DNA from: Scortum barcoo
Lineage: Eukaryota; Chordata; Actinopteri; Centrarchiformes; Terapontidae
DNA: 64,000 nt
Assembly (NCBI GenBank): GCA_023238725.1
Contig: CM041548.1
Coordinates: 18,621,752 to 18,685,751 of the forward strand
Direction of reading: 5' to 3'
In this document: positions 52,356 to 64,000 of the stretch, piece by piece
Layout: each line of letters begins with the position of its first letter
Numbering within the stretch: the stretch's first letter is position 1
Made by a program: the position numbers and the translations under genes
The notes under the pieces: generated by a model
Told to the model about the DNA's origin: nothing
The model's database searches: none
Seen by the model: only the letters and a program-made list of their open reading frames with translations

Positions 52356-52391
<36 letters not shown>
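52100..52391. repeat. Three (CA)n tracts upstream of the slc9a3 promoter
   Basis: CA runs at about 52101-52119, 52173-52203 and 52352-52391. The last ends 28 bp before the TATA box, so its length could affect the promoter through Z-DNA formation. Confidence 0.85.
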
Positions 52392-52418
52392 CCTTGGTCA
52401 CAGAGGAGATACTGTACA

Positions 52419-52426
52419 TATAAAAG
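52419..52426 (+). promoter_or_regulatory. TATA box of slc9a3 (downstream promoter)
   Basis: TATAAAAG is followed about 30 bp later by the probable start region, then a 5' UTR of roughly 320 nt before ATG 52769. No equally good TATA box precedes the orphan first exon (only ATAAATA near 47325). Confidence 0.6.
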
Positions 52427-52768
52427 GCTGAGTCGGGAGTTCTGCACACTTCTGAACTCACTGAAGCGCAGCTGACCACAGACTGTGGGAGGATACGGAG
52501 TCACCGACTGAGATAGAAAGATGGGGCAGTAGAGGGAAAGAGGAGGTAGAGTAGTGAAAAGATAGAAACAGTAAGCAAGAGTGAGTGTGACAAAAGCACA
52601 AAAATAAGGAGGAATCAGAGGTGTGACACACTGTCCAGCGGTTCAGCTTGGCCTTGGTACAGACAGTTTAACACACTGACATCTGAGGTCGTACGGGCGC
52701 GAGGCGAAGGACGTTTCTCTTCTTTTGGAGCCTCTCTTCTCTCTGTTTTTTTTACTTTATTTGATCAA

Positions 52769-55700
52769 ATGCGACGCTGCGGATATGTATCCCTCCGACT
52801 GCTGGGGTTAGTGTTACTGATCTGCCTCGTCTCGGGAGTCATCAGGGTGAATGGGGACGTTGCGCCAACACATCAGGAGTCCCACCTGAAGCCTTCAGAG
52901 CCCAAATCGAACGTGAGTCAGAGTGAGCACGGCCATGGCTCCGGCATCACGGGAATACCCATCGTCAACTTTAAGTGGCACCATGTGGAGACCCCTTATC
53001 TGGTTGCGTTGTGGATATTGGTGGCTTTTTTGTCTAAATTGGGTATGTAACTGTTGTGAAAATGAGCTAGGAAGGTGTTTTTATTATGTAGAATTCATCA
53101 CTTACTACCATATGACTGTTTTTTATTTTATGACATGAGAAAAGAAGGTAAGAAAAGCCCAAATAGTAAAGCCCGTCGGAGTTTTGTCACGTGATGTTTG
53201 GATGTTTCAATCCAACAAATTCCTCCATCAAAGAAGATAATACTGAGCTATTTATAACCCACCTAATGTAAAATAATTACACTGTTGTCCTGTTATCACA
53301 CACTGGAAATCTTTGATCTTGATGCATATTAGCATACACATGACAACAAACATATCTCAACAAAAATTTTTTTTCTAATTTCTTTAAAAAAAAAGTATGT
53401 TTTGGGAAAGGGAGAAATTTTTAAATTGCACTGCGGTATGCCTCTGATATTGTAACAAATAGTGACACTGGCTGCGTAATGAACTGTAGTTTGTGTTATC
53501 AACATAGCACGCTGTTCCCGAGAACAGAAGAGTTTCTTCTGTTTTTACGCAGGTTTGCACTGTATTCAAAATTCCACAGATTGTTGAGAGTTTTATACCT
53601 TTTATAAACACGTCATTGATTAGTATTTGATCTTATTGTATATGAAATGACGTAAAACCGCATCATATTTCCAGTTTACAAAGATTTTCCACTTGCTCTC
53701 TTTGGTCCTTTGGGTTCCACTCTCATGCACAAATATCAACACTGCACTGAATTATAACAGACTAACTTCATCCAAAATTTCCATAACTGGGTGGTTCAGT
53801 AGGCTTGATTATTAAATGACACTTTGTCAGGCCATTAAGTCAACTAACCTCAAGCAAAGGTCTGTATTTAGTTACACAGAGAGATTTCTAAACCTTCATA
53901 TGCACCAACACGCTGGTTAATCTAATTCCCAGAACGAAAAGAGACACTTTCTTTTTTCAGTGTGAGAGTTGATCATTTGCAAATTTTGCAACCTCACAAA
54001 GAGTTTTGGTTTTATGGTTTAGGAATGGTGGATTGTGTTTTAAACTTTGTGAGGCCGGGGCATAAAATGGATCACAGGCACTCTTCCCCCAAATCTTAAG
54101 TAAATTTATTGTTATTTTCGGTTGCTGTTGCGGTTCTTCTGTGGGATCCCACTGAGGAAAATTCATATTCAATTTGATTTCTTCTTGTTTTCATCTCCTC
54201 TTTAAGTCATTGAGGCTAACCACCACGTGACCAACTACATCCCAGAAAGCGCCCTCCTCATCTGCTTTGGCTTCATTCTGGGTGGGATAGTTTGGGGTGC
54301 AGACAAGGTGCAGACCTTCTCGCTGAACCCGACGGTGTTCTTCTACTTCCTCCTGCCTCCAATCATCCTGGACACGGGCTACGCAATGCCAAACAAGCTC
54401 TTCTTCAGCAACTTGGGGGCCATCCTGGTCCACGCCGTCATCGGGACCTGCTGGAATGCCGCCAGTTTGGGGCTGTCGCTGTGGGGGTGTCACATGGCAG
54501 GGGCCATGGGTAAGAGGGACTACTTTATTTCACTTTAGCAGGTTGTGACATGTTAAAACTTTGTGAAATTTTGATGGCAATTTTTGCAGTTTTTGTGTGG
54601 TTTCATTTGTGTTGAAACTGGATATTTGTGCACAGTGTAAGTGTAATAAATAGAAGTGTTTAGCTGGGCAGAGGCTTTCAGACTATGAAGGAGGGGCACA
54701 GAGGGAGAAACAAAGTTAGTCACTGTAGTCTGTCCGCTGCAATTTCCATCAAAAAGTACACTCCTGCAAGACATAAGTCAGTCAAATCTGAACACACAGG
54801 CATAATGCACATATTTTTAGATTTAGCGTGCCGTACACCTTTTGCCGTTATCATTATCTTAGATGTTCATCAAAAATAAGCACCCATAAATCTGCTTAGA
54901 AGTAACAGAGAAAAGACACTCCTTCTTATTTCGGACCTTTCCTAAGAAACATTGTTTTTAAGTTTTTTCAAAGTAATCAAGCGATAGTTTTTTGTACATC
55001 TATGGGTACATCACAGGAAGGAAGAGGTAATGGCTAATTCAGCATACTTTTAATGGTGCCAAAATGTAAACAAATACAGGCTAAATAAAATGGCACCCAC
55101 AGTGTTATGCTGTACTAGAGTGAGAAATATTTTAATTTAATGAGGGATTGGGGAGATCAGTTAGATTATTTGTTATTACCATGATTGTCTGAACCAAAGT
55201 GCATGTTAGTTGATATATGATGGTCTGAACCAAAGTGAGGATTTGTCAGACCTACTTTGCCACATCCACAGAGGCATGCTGCTTGCACAAACCAGAAAAA
55301 AATCTATAAAGAGCCAGCACTGACACAAGACAACTAGTCGATTGTAGTGTGGTAGACCTCTTGATCTCTTTCAACTTCCTCCTCATTGAATAAAATCCAG
55401 ATTTAGTACATCTGTCGCCCCGTGTGCTGCAGGTGAACTGGACGTCGGTCTGCTGCAGTATCTTCTCTTCGGCAGCCTGATTGCTGCCGTGGACCCTGTA
55501 GCCGTCATCGCCGTGTTTGAGCAGGTCCACGTCAACGAGGTGCTCTTCATCTTGGTGTTTGGAGAGTCGCTGCTAAACGACGGCGTGACAGTGGTTCGTA
55601 TGCTGCAACACTGCATTCATGTTACCTGAGAAACAGAGCGGTTTGTGAGTTGCTGAGACATCCATCACTGCAGAGTACATCTGGATATGAAGTGTTAAAC

Positions 55701-58700
55701 ATGCAAACATTCTGCTCTTCAAAGTGAGGACCTTTACTCTGACTGAGGTCTGGTCACCTGAGCTGAACTTTATCGCTCACTGCAGTCAAAGTGCTCTTTG
55801 AGGTGGTTGATCTAATAACAAATATTGCCTGTATGTTTTATGAATCATGAAATTCCACTCTATTCAAACTACAAAGAGGAGTGAAAGGGAATAAAATGGT
55901 TTTACTTTTGATTTTCCACATCTTTCTAATGCTAAACTTTTCTTTTTTTTTAAGACTCTGACCTCTGAAAGATAAACAAAATATATTCAGAGATCAGATC
56001 AGTTTAAAAATAATTTTTTTTAAAGTTGGTGAGGAAAAAGTCAAGTAAATGTATCTGCATAGCCTAAAAACAGAGTCTCAGTTGTCATTACAGGCCCAAA
56101 ACACAGGAGAAGTTACGAAACCTTGTGACAAACAATTCGAAGACTATTTCTGATTTCTCTCTTTTCTTCTTTTCCTAGGTGCTCTTCAATGTATTTGATG
56201 CTTTTGTGAAACTGGGAGGATCCCAAATTAACGCTTGGGAGATCATTAAAGGAATAAGTAAGGAGTGACATTTGTTTTCCCATTAGTAGAGACGAATGTA
56301 GCTGTGTAGAGATGCTGTATGTCTGCAAACTGTTAAGCTGGATGATAAATAAAACTAACTTTCTTTCTCCAGTTTCCTTCTTCGTGGTAGCATTTGGTGG
56401 CTCCCTCGTGGGCTTTGTGTTCGGCCTGCTGATATCTCTTCTGACCAGATGCACCAAAAACATCCAGATCATTGAGCCAGGCTTCGTCTTCGTCCTGGGT
56501 TACCTCGCCTACCTGACGGCTGAGATGCTCTCCCTGTCTGCCATCCTTTCGTGAGTACTCCTTACACCACACCACATTTGTTTTATGATTTCTGTGCCCA
56601 TTCTATGAGATTAGGAGAGGGATTGATGGAAGGAAGAATAAAAGTGAAGCTAACTTTATTTGTCTGTGTTTTTGGTCTGTAGGATTGTCTTCTGTGGCAT
56701 CTGCTGCCAGAAGTACATCAATTCAAACATGGACGAGAAGTCTGTCCACACAGTCAGATACGTCATGAAGGTTTTAGCCAACGGATCAGAAACAATCATC
56801 TTTGTGTTCCTCGGCATCTCCGCCATCGATAAGACAATCTGGGTGTGGAACACGGGCTTCATCCTCCTCACGCTGTTCTTCATCTTTGTGTACAGATTCA
56901 TTGGTGAGATTGGGTCCTTTGCTGTCAGTGCAAACAGTATCTGTAACACCATCTGATGTCAGAGGTCACAAAACAGACTGCATTTGTGTGCATGTATACC
57001 ATAGGTGTGTTTTTCCTCACCTGGATCCTCAACAAGTACAGGCTGGTCCCCATTGAGTTCATAGATCAGGTGATTATGAGCTACGGTGGCCTGCGAGGGG
57101 CTGTTGCATATGGCCTGGCCGTGTTGCTGGACGGGACCAAGATTAAGGAGAAGAACCTGATGATCTGCACTACTCTCATCGTAGTGTACTTCACGGTCAT
57201 TATTCAGGTAACCTTGCTAAAATAGTATATTGGTGCTTTTGTTTTTTCAGCTTCTGTACACAAAACAGCTGAGTTTGGCAAACGTTTGCCTGAAACTCTT
57301 TCTGTTACAGGGAATAACAATGAAACCTCTGGTCACCTGGCTTAAAGTAAAGAGAGCTGCAGTGGGTGAGCTTACCCTCATAGAAAAAGTGCAGAACAAG
57401 GTAAAGCTCAAAATTAAACATTTATTTTACAGATGAAACAGTAAGAACCATAAAGTACCATGCTACAGTTCAGCTGTGACAGACTTTCTGCTCTTGTACT
57501 TTAGGTGTTCGATCACCTGCTTGTTGCCATAGAAGATATATCCGGACAAATAGGACACAACTACATGAGGGACAAGTATGTACAGACATTTTAAACAATT
57601 TAACTGGTAAAAATCATTTTTGAATGAAGCTACAATCATCTCCTCTATTGCTGTGAAGATGGAATAATTTTGAGGAGCAGTGGATGTCGAGGCTTCTGAT
57701 GAAGCCGTCGGCGAGGAAGAAGCAAGACTATGTCTTCAACGTCTTCCATCAGCTGAACCTCAAGGACGCTATGAGCTACGTGGCTGAGGTGATACATGTT
57801 GTTGTTTTATTTAAGTATTTTCAAGTGTGTTCTGTTCAAGTGGACAATGAAAGAGACAAGTGACAGATGGTAAAGAAAGTCCTCTGGTCTTGGTGCTGCA
57901 GGGTGAACGTAGAGGTTCTTTGGAGTTCATCCGCAATGAAACCGCGTTCATCGACTTCAAGAAGAAGTTTGGTGACGAATACTCAGAGGTTATGCCCGAC
58001 ATCATGGCTGACATGTCGGACGATTATGATCCAATGTCCGCCATGAGGTGAGCAAACACTTTTACTCGATTTCCACCACAGTCTGTCCAACAACAAGCCA
58101 GTGGACCATCAACTGGTGGAGAACAAACACTTTAGGAACAATAATGCACTAAAAAACTAAACTGAATAATTCCTGTCACTTTTTTGAGACACACATATTT
58201 AAATATGAATGTATTAAAAGCATATAAAGTACTTAGAAGTTAAAAGCTAAGGTTGATTCATTAGAACTAATTACATTAAATCTGCTCTGACCCTGCCCTC
58301 TGGTGGCCTCAGACAGTCACAGCAGTAGAAATGCACAGACTGTCATACTCACTTTCTCCACCATATTTTATATGAGAAACCTAAATTAGTGCTGTACTTG
58401 AGTGTGATGGAGACATAAAGTAACTGACATGATTTGTGCTGCTGTAGAAGAGACCCTGTGCCATCGGTGAGCCTGGGAATGCACGAGCAGACCATGAACG
58501 GCATGAGGGAAACAGAGGGCGTCAACAGCCACCACCTTCTGCAGCAGCACCTGTACAAAGGCAGGAAACAGGTGAGCATTTCTAGTCACATCAATATATA
58601 CAAGACATTCATAACTTCAATAGGGAACTACAGAAATGTATTATTGTACTTCCATCCATGTAGTTGGATGACTCATGAGATCGTTGTTGACTGATGCAGC

Positions 58701-60833
58701 AGAGCCCTTGATATCCTGATGTTTAGCCTCTACAACTGTTGGCCACAATCTCTAGAAAGGGCATATTGTACATTTCCCATAATGCGACACGCTACTATCA
58801 TTATATGTCACATAATTTCCCACTTTTAATTGCCACAGAGGGCATAATATGACTGTTTTTATAGATTGAGTCATACTCCTGATGACGAGTAAACTGAACT
58901 TTATGTGTAAAAATTAGTGCCCCCTTAAAATTGGAAAGTCAGAAACTTACGATAAACTTTCTAGATGTATAAGAATGTATAGTTGGTCTTCCTGTCGTCT
59001 TTTTCTTATTAAAAATCAGCTCTCAAAATTTTCATACTGACTCTTTTTTGTTTCTTTTTCTTGTCTTGTGTATAGCACCGGCACAGATACAGTCGGAGCC
59101 ATTTCGACGTCAACAAGGATGAAAATGAGGTGCAGGAGATCTTCCAGAGGACCATGAGGAGTCGCCTGGAGTCCTTTAAGTCTGCGAAGATGGGCGTCGC
59201 TCCACCAAAGACGATTACCAAATACCCAAAGAAAGACCAGGGGCAAAAGGTCAGACCTCAGAATAAATTTTTATCCAACAATCTATAATATAACATACAT
59301 GTAATAATACACAACAAACACAAGGTCTTGGTATCAAACCTCAACCAAATTTCATAGCACTAATTATCTAATTTTCTAATCACATAGAACCAGATTCAAA
59401 GAATTATTCTGTGACTTTTTAGCGATTTTATTTAGACAACTTGTGTCAACTTGTGTCACTGATTGTATTTTTATAACTTTTAAGATTTGAATACTTTCTC
59501 TTAATCGAGTCTGACAGAAAAACATGATCATATATTTGCACAATATGGTATTAAACAAAAATTTTAATTGCCAATAATACCCAGTCCTAAAGTCAAAACA
59601 TATGCATTACGGCTTTGCTTGTCATATTTGGTTTAAGATGCAATTTAATAACTCCTCTACTTGTTCCAGATGCCAAATGGAAAATCAATGGACAAAAGTA
59701 AAAGCTACCATTCTGGTGATGAAGGTTTGTGTCTGTACCTCAGCATTAAAAACTTTACATACAACCTTGATTTTCCTGGTATGAAATAAAAGGCATTTTT
59801 TTTCTCTTTCTTTCTAGATTTTGAGTTCTCCGAGGGAGACAGCGCCTCTGGCTATGATGCATCAGGCAGTTCGTTGCCCATGAGGGTCACCTACAGAGCA
59901 GGAGGTAAAATAAAGACACCATCTCTGTCCACTTATCTTTAATCAGACGTGTCCTTTATTTAAAATCCCGAAATAACAAAAGTGTTATCAGCAAAATGTA
60001 GTTAGCATATAAAAAGTAAAAGCACTTATTCTTGAGTAATCAGGTATTTCAGTAGTAATTCCAGTGGTCAGAAAAGAAGAAAAAAAAAGATTCTGATACA
60101 CAAATTTGACTTCATTTTTAAAAAATGCTCTAATACTTACTATTTTTGTGAAACTTTTGTGTAACTTTACATCTTTGGGCCTTTAACAGTTATTTAAATA
60201 AACCCAACTGAAAATGTTAGAGGGGAAGCCATTTTTTATAGAAGTACTCACAAGCACAAGCCAAAAAGGTTGGTTACTGTTGATGTAATCTTTAAAATGT
60301 ATTCTATTTAATGTTAAATCTTAAACTTGTCAAAAAAATGCAGAAGGGGTAGAGTTCAGACTACAGTATTTGCCTCTGAAATGTGACAGAGTAAAAGTGT
60401 TATTGAAATTGAAATTGAAATACTCAAGTACAGCACAAGTACCTCCAAATTCTTCAGTACCTGAATAAATGTACTTAGTTACTTTCCACCAGTGCCTTTA
60501 ACCCTCACACCCCTTTCTTCCTCTTGTCCAGCTGGCATTGAGAACCCAGCCTTCATGCCGGAGCTGGACCCGATGTCTCAGGTGCAGATCCCTCCGTGGC
60601 TGGCGGAGGCCGAGCTCGACAGCGGCACGGTGGCCCCTTCACAGCGAGCCCAGCTGAGGCTGCCGTGGACGCCCAGCAACCTGCGCCGCCTGGCTCCCCT
60701 CCGCATCAGCACTCGCTCCACCGACTCCTTCGTGCTGGCCGACGCTCATGGCGCGCAGCAGAGGGACGACGAGCTGCTGCCGCCGCCTCCGACTCCCCCT
60801 CCTCCACCTCACAAAGACGACGGCAACATGTAG
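52769..60833 (+). CDS. slc9a3: Sodium/hydrogen exchanger 3 (NHE3)
   Basis: Apical Na+/H+ exchanger used by fish gill and kidney for Na+ uptake and acid (or ammonia) excretion. Exons: 52769-53042, 54207-54509, 55433-55593, 56179-56257, 56373-56550, 56683-56903, 57005-57207, 57311-57400, 57505-57575, 57659-57788, 57902-58047, 58448-58571, 59076-59249, 59670-59724, 59818-59904, 60532-60833; 2598 nt, 865 aa, phases all consistent. The signal-like N-terminus precedes the transport domain: AAVDPVAVIAVFEQVHVNEV (Asp213), VFGESLLNDGVTVV (Asn241, Asp242), VMSYGGLRGAVAYGLA. A regulatory tail starts near 485 (EDISGQIGHNYMRDKW, NVFHQLNLKDA, GERRGSLEFIR). The tail end GIENPAF, PPWLAEAE, VAPSQRAQ, STRSTDSFVLAD is diagnostic of NHE3 over NHE1, 2 and 5. 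It ends in a proline-rich stretch and DDGNM, unlike the mammalian THM end. The donor at 55594 (GTTCGT) is weak. Confidence 0.95.
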
Positions 60834-61785
60834 CAGCATCCCGCCCCCTCCCTCGTTCCCCCTTTTAACCTGGCTGCCAAAGACACAGAACCAAACCTCA
60901 GACTTTGCACAGGCTACTCTCAAAATATTGACTAGGGGGTGTTTTCTTTCTTTAATCTTAGTCCCGAGCTTCTAGACAAAACATTCACAGTCCCATAACC
61001 TTTGTGCTCCTCAGGCAGCTTCTCCTGTTGCTCCGACTTCACCCTCCACTGAGCAAAGGAAGCTGCACGTAAAGAGAGACACGCTGTAACGACACCAGCA
61101 CGTTATTCACCAGCACAGGTTGAACATTGTTTTCTCCTCCGGTTTATAGTCCATGTGTCTTTGCAATTCGGGAGTGGCTTATCCCTGAATATAATGCACA
61201 AACCAGCAACTTCAAGAGAGTAGATATTTATGAATTTATGTGTTGTTAAAGATGATAATTTCAATGAGAGTGAAAATAATTCCAATTCTCTGATCTGAAT
61301 AGAAGACTTTTGTGTGTTTTCTCATTTGTCTTGAGAGTACTTGAGGTTGAATATTAAACTTGAAGAGTAAGACCACTGTAAAAACAAAAAAAAAGACATT
61401 AGATTATATTTATTCACAAATGACGTTTGGTATTGTGTGGACATTTCCACATTCACGGTTACAGAGATTTTATGTAGCTCCAACAGAGAACACTGTGTTT
61501 TAACTGTTTGGATTTAGAAATAAAAAAGAAGAGAAAATAAAGGTCTTTCTGGGGTCAGCTGCACTGTGTCTTTAGTAAAATGACCAGTCACTTGATCAGT
61601 TAGAAGGTCGGAAAATGAATCCACATCTACTTTGAGAACTGATACAATCACTTATCAAGACAAAAAGACAAACAAGAGCTGTTTTTTTCCTTTTCTCTTT
61701 TTCATGATTGTACATTTTATATATCAAGTACTGTAACAAGCAGAGTGAACTGGACTGCAGATGAAAATGAGCCTTTTTGCACACA

Positions 61786-61791
61786 TTTATT
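61786..61791 (-). terminator. Possible olah polyadenylation signal
   Basis: Minus-strand AATAAA, 375 bp beyond the olah stop. It overlaps the slc9a3 3' end region, so the two convergent transcripts may overlap. A closer minus-strand ATTAAA exists near 62010. Confidence 0.4.
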
Positions 61792-61838
61792 TAAATTGAT
61801 GTTAATTAATGTGAGATGTATCTAATGGATAAAAGGGA

Positions 61839-61844
61839 AATAAA
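61839..61844 (+). terminator. slc9a3 distal polyadenylation signal
   Basis: AATAAA in GGGAAATAAAGTTG, about 1 kb after the stop codon. Confidence 0.55.
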
Positions 61845-62165
61845 GTTGAAAAATCTGGATTATTTTCTATTTCATAAACTCATTTGTTAATCAATACAAA
61901 TTGTAAAAATAACCATCAGATTAGTCAGTGATAGAATAATTGTTAGTTGCAGCCCTAATATTGTAATATTGACAGACGTGACAATCACATTGTAATGAAT
62001 TAGTCTTTAATATCCACTTGTCCAATTCAATTTGTCACACAATATGTGACACTTCTGATACGTATGTAAAATCAATATAATCAGAGTGAATTAGTAAAAA
62101 AAAAAACAAAAAACCCCACCTAAATTCTTGGACACATCATCAGTTGACACATTACGTTAATTTCA

Positions 62166-64000
62166 TTATAAATAGTCCATTTCTGATGTTTCCAGGTACT
62201 TTGTGATGTAGTTTAAAATGATTTTTTCATTTCCAGGATCCTTCAGGTAAAAGTGAGATCCATCGAACATCCTGACAGTGAAATCTCCTGATGTGATGCT
62301 CTTCCAAGCTGTTGATAAAAAGACATGAATATAATTAAGTACATTTTTTACATGATGTTTTTATACAAAAGACTGTTGGTCTAACATGCATTTTGGAGCA
62401 ATACTGGCTTTTTCCAGTGGAGTTTTGTGTCCTTCTCTGGGACTTTGTGATCTGCATTGTAGGTTTTAGACACCAAATCAGTAATTTAGTCCACCTAAAC
62501 AAGCTGCCAACTTGTAAAACTAAAGTTAAGTTGCAGAGAAAGAAAATGCTCCACGATTTATGATACTGAGCATCCAGAAACCTACATTTCACTGTGTATG
62601 ACTGGGCAGAGTGAGTGTGCAATAACCAGAGGACTGACCTTGTAAGTCGTGAGGAATGTCGTCCTTTCCATCAAAACATGTGACGGCGCAGGAGAGGAAC
62701 GGACTGTCTGGCTCGTCACACCTGCAGGGAAAGTCAGCAGCTCCACTCAGCGCGAACATTTATTCTGAGGCACGAATGATTTCAAACTAAGGTTACACTC
62801 AGATGAAGTGAAATGACAAAGCAGTCGACCCACCTGTAGTTCTCCACGACGTGCAGGTCAGCCTTCAGGGCAGGAAGGAAGAGCTTCAGGAAGTCGGGGT
62901 TGGCCAGCAGCTCGGGGGGAGTTCCTCCGACCGAAACCAGCCACTTGAGAAAATCGTCATCAGATAAGTCGCTTCTCTTCGGGGTTTTGATACGCGTCTC
63001 CGACTGAAAAACAACATAACAATGGTATATTATCAACACCAAACCCCTGTCCTCTGTTAAAATCTAAAAGTGTTCAGCAGTAGGAACCAGACGTTTAACT
63101 TGAGACGTTGGTCATTAAATACTTTAAGGTGTCTGTGAACATCTTATATTTATAGAAGATATGTTGGAAAAAAAATTTGCAAATTAGAAAATTAATGGAC
63201 AGTTGTTGGAATAAGCTGTTGTCGTGTGATGATTAAATTAACTGAATATTGTTCTTTTTATTTATCTAAAGTCAATTCATTAAATAATTAGTAAAATGTT
63301 AGTCAAGCAGATCTACAGCTTCACAATACAAGTTTATACGAGATTTTAAAACAAAAGCCATGGAAATGGAAATATTTTATGGCCTGTGGTTTAGATTTTA
63401 TGCCGTTTAGGGTAAATTAAAAGTCTTTATTATTACGGTGCCACTATCTGCAGTCAGTTAGACTCAGATAGAAACAATTAGGCTCAGACTTAGTTAAACT
63501 TAGTGAGACAGGTCTACAAGGGAACAGTCTTTTACAGTCTTTCAAATATAAACTGAAATCTGGACATCAGCAAACTTTATCAACAGTTTGCAGTTTGTTT
63601 ACTGTTTGATATGTTTCTACTGCCTCCTCTGAATTCACATACTTAAGCCTCTTTGAGTGCATATATTGATGCTGATGGATACTGAGAGGGTAACCTGGTA
63701 AAATACAGCTCAGTAATAAATGAACTCACATAAGGTGCAGAGGCACCAGACAGGAAGATGTGAACCGGTTCGAGGTTGTGCAGTCTCTTCAGAGCGTCTG
63801 CCACGGCGAAACTCGAGAAGGCCCCGAAACTGAAACACATCAGGTTTATGAAAATACTTGACAGGATATAAAGAGAAGACACAAAAAAAAAGTGTAATGA
63901 GCTGAGTTTTCATGACAGATGTGCGACTTCTTGAGGCCCTTTTTGTTCACATACCTGTGGCCAAACAGAGCAAACGGCTTCTCTTTCAGCAGCGGCAACA
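62166..64000 (-). CDS. olah: S-acyl fatty acid synthase thioesterase (thioesterase II), 3' part
   Basis: Releases medium-chain fatty acids from the acyl carrier of fatty acid synthase (oleoyl-ACP hydrolase, alpha/beta hydrolase). Exons in order: 63955-64000 (continues beyond the window), 63730-63829, 62834-63003, 62639-62721, 62166-62308. Joined protein: LPLLKEKPFALFGHS then FGAFSSFAVADALKRL, PVHIFLSGASAPY, DLSDDDFLKWLVSVGGTPPE, PALKADLHVVENYR, CAVTCFDGKDDI, AWKSITSGDF and GSHFYLKDPGNEKI. The nucleophile is the serine of GHSFG, its codon split by an intron; the catalytic histidine is in GSHFYL. The candidate acid is in the CFDGKDDI segment. The C-terminus ETSEMDYL is normal in position. The N-terminal part with the PWMGGG-type region lies outside the window. 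It converges with slc9a3. Confidence 0.9.

Larger units (their letters stand above)
60834..61860 (+). other. slc9a3 3' UTR
   Basis: No other exon follows the stop up to three AATAAA motifs (near 61517, 61535 and 61839-61844). The last is followed by a T-rich stretch and is the favoured end. Confidence 0.55.

Overview
This window is nuclear DNA of a ray-finned fish, most likely a percomorph teleost. The evidence is spliced genes with GT-AG introns, AT-rich introns and intergenic DNA, fish-type SINE/LINE/MITE debris, and six recognisable vertebrate gene loci whose exon-joined proteins align end to end with known families. No prokaryotic, CRISPR or phage-like system was seen. Joins were made by eye from splice consensus and reading phase; no alignment program was run.

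Layout, left to right. (1) 978-2207 (+): apoa4-type exchangeable apolipoprotein, four exons, 255 aa. (2) 4004-9110 (-): tomm40, the channel of the mitochondrial outer-membrane import complex. Its tail faces apoa4, and a one-base frame break sits in coding exon 8. A decayed LINE lies in its intron 1. (3) 10491-21800 (-): ddx6, a DEAD-box helicase of P-bodies, 489 aa. It has a probable ~4.6 kb 3' UTR carrying a C-rich/G-rich pentamer run. (4) 23175-24456 (-): a broken trypsin gene. (5) 25625-37640 (-): lipe, hormone-sensitive lipase, 713 aa. It keeps all catalytic residues and an RRAS protein kinase A-type site. Intron 2 holds a ~340 bp AT microsatellite; intron 1 and the promoter are crowded with repeats. 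(6) 37640-47370: about 10 kb of repeats, including a clean piggyBac-type MITE with TTAA target duplication, a tRNA-derived SINE and a LINE tail, with one weak candidate exon. (7) 47372-60833 (+): slc9a3 (NHE3 Na+/H+ exchanger), 865 aa from the 52769 start. A second, homologous first exon with the same splice phase lies 5.4 kb upstream. (8) 62166-64000 (-): 3' half of olah (thioesterase II), cut by the window edge and convergent with slc9a3.

The genes do not form an operon. Several concern lipids (apoa4 lipid transport, lipe lipolysis, olah fatty-acid chain release). The neighbourhood mixes genes that in human lie on chromosome 19q13 (TOMM40 beside APOE, LIPE) and 11q23 (APOA4, DDX6), as expected of segments related by the early vertebrate genome duplications. 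The items most worth following up are the paired slc9a3 first exons, the tomm40 frame break, the trypsin pseudogene with its intron-like insert, and the array of ~400 bp units around the lipe promoter.
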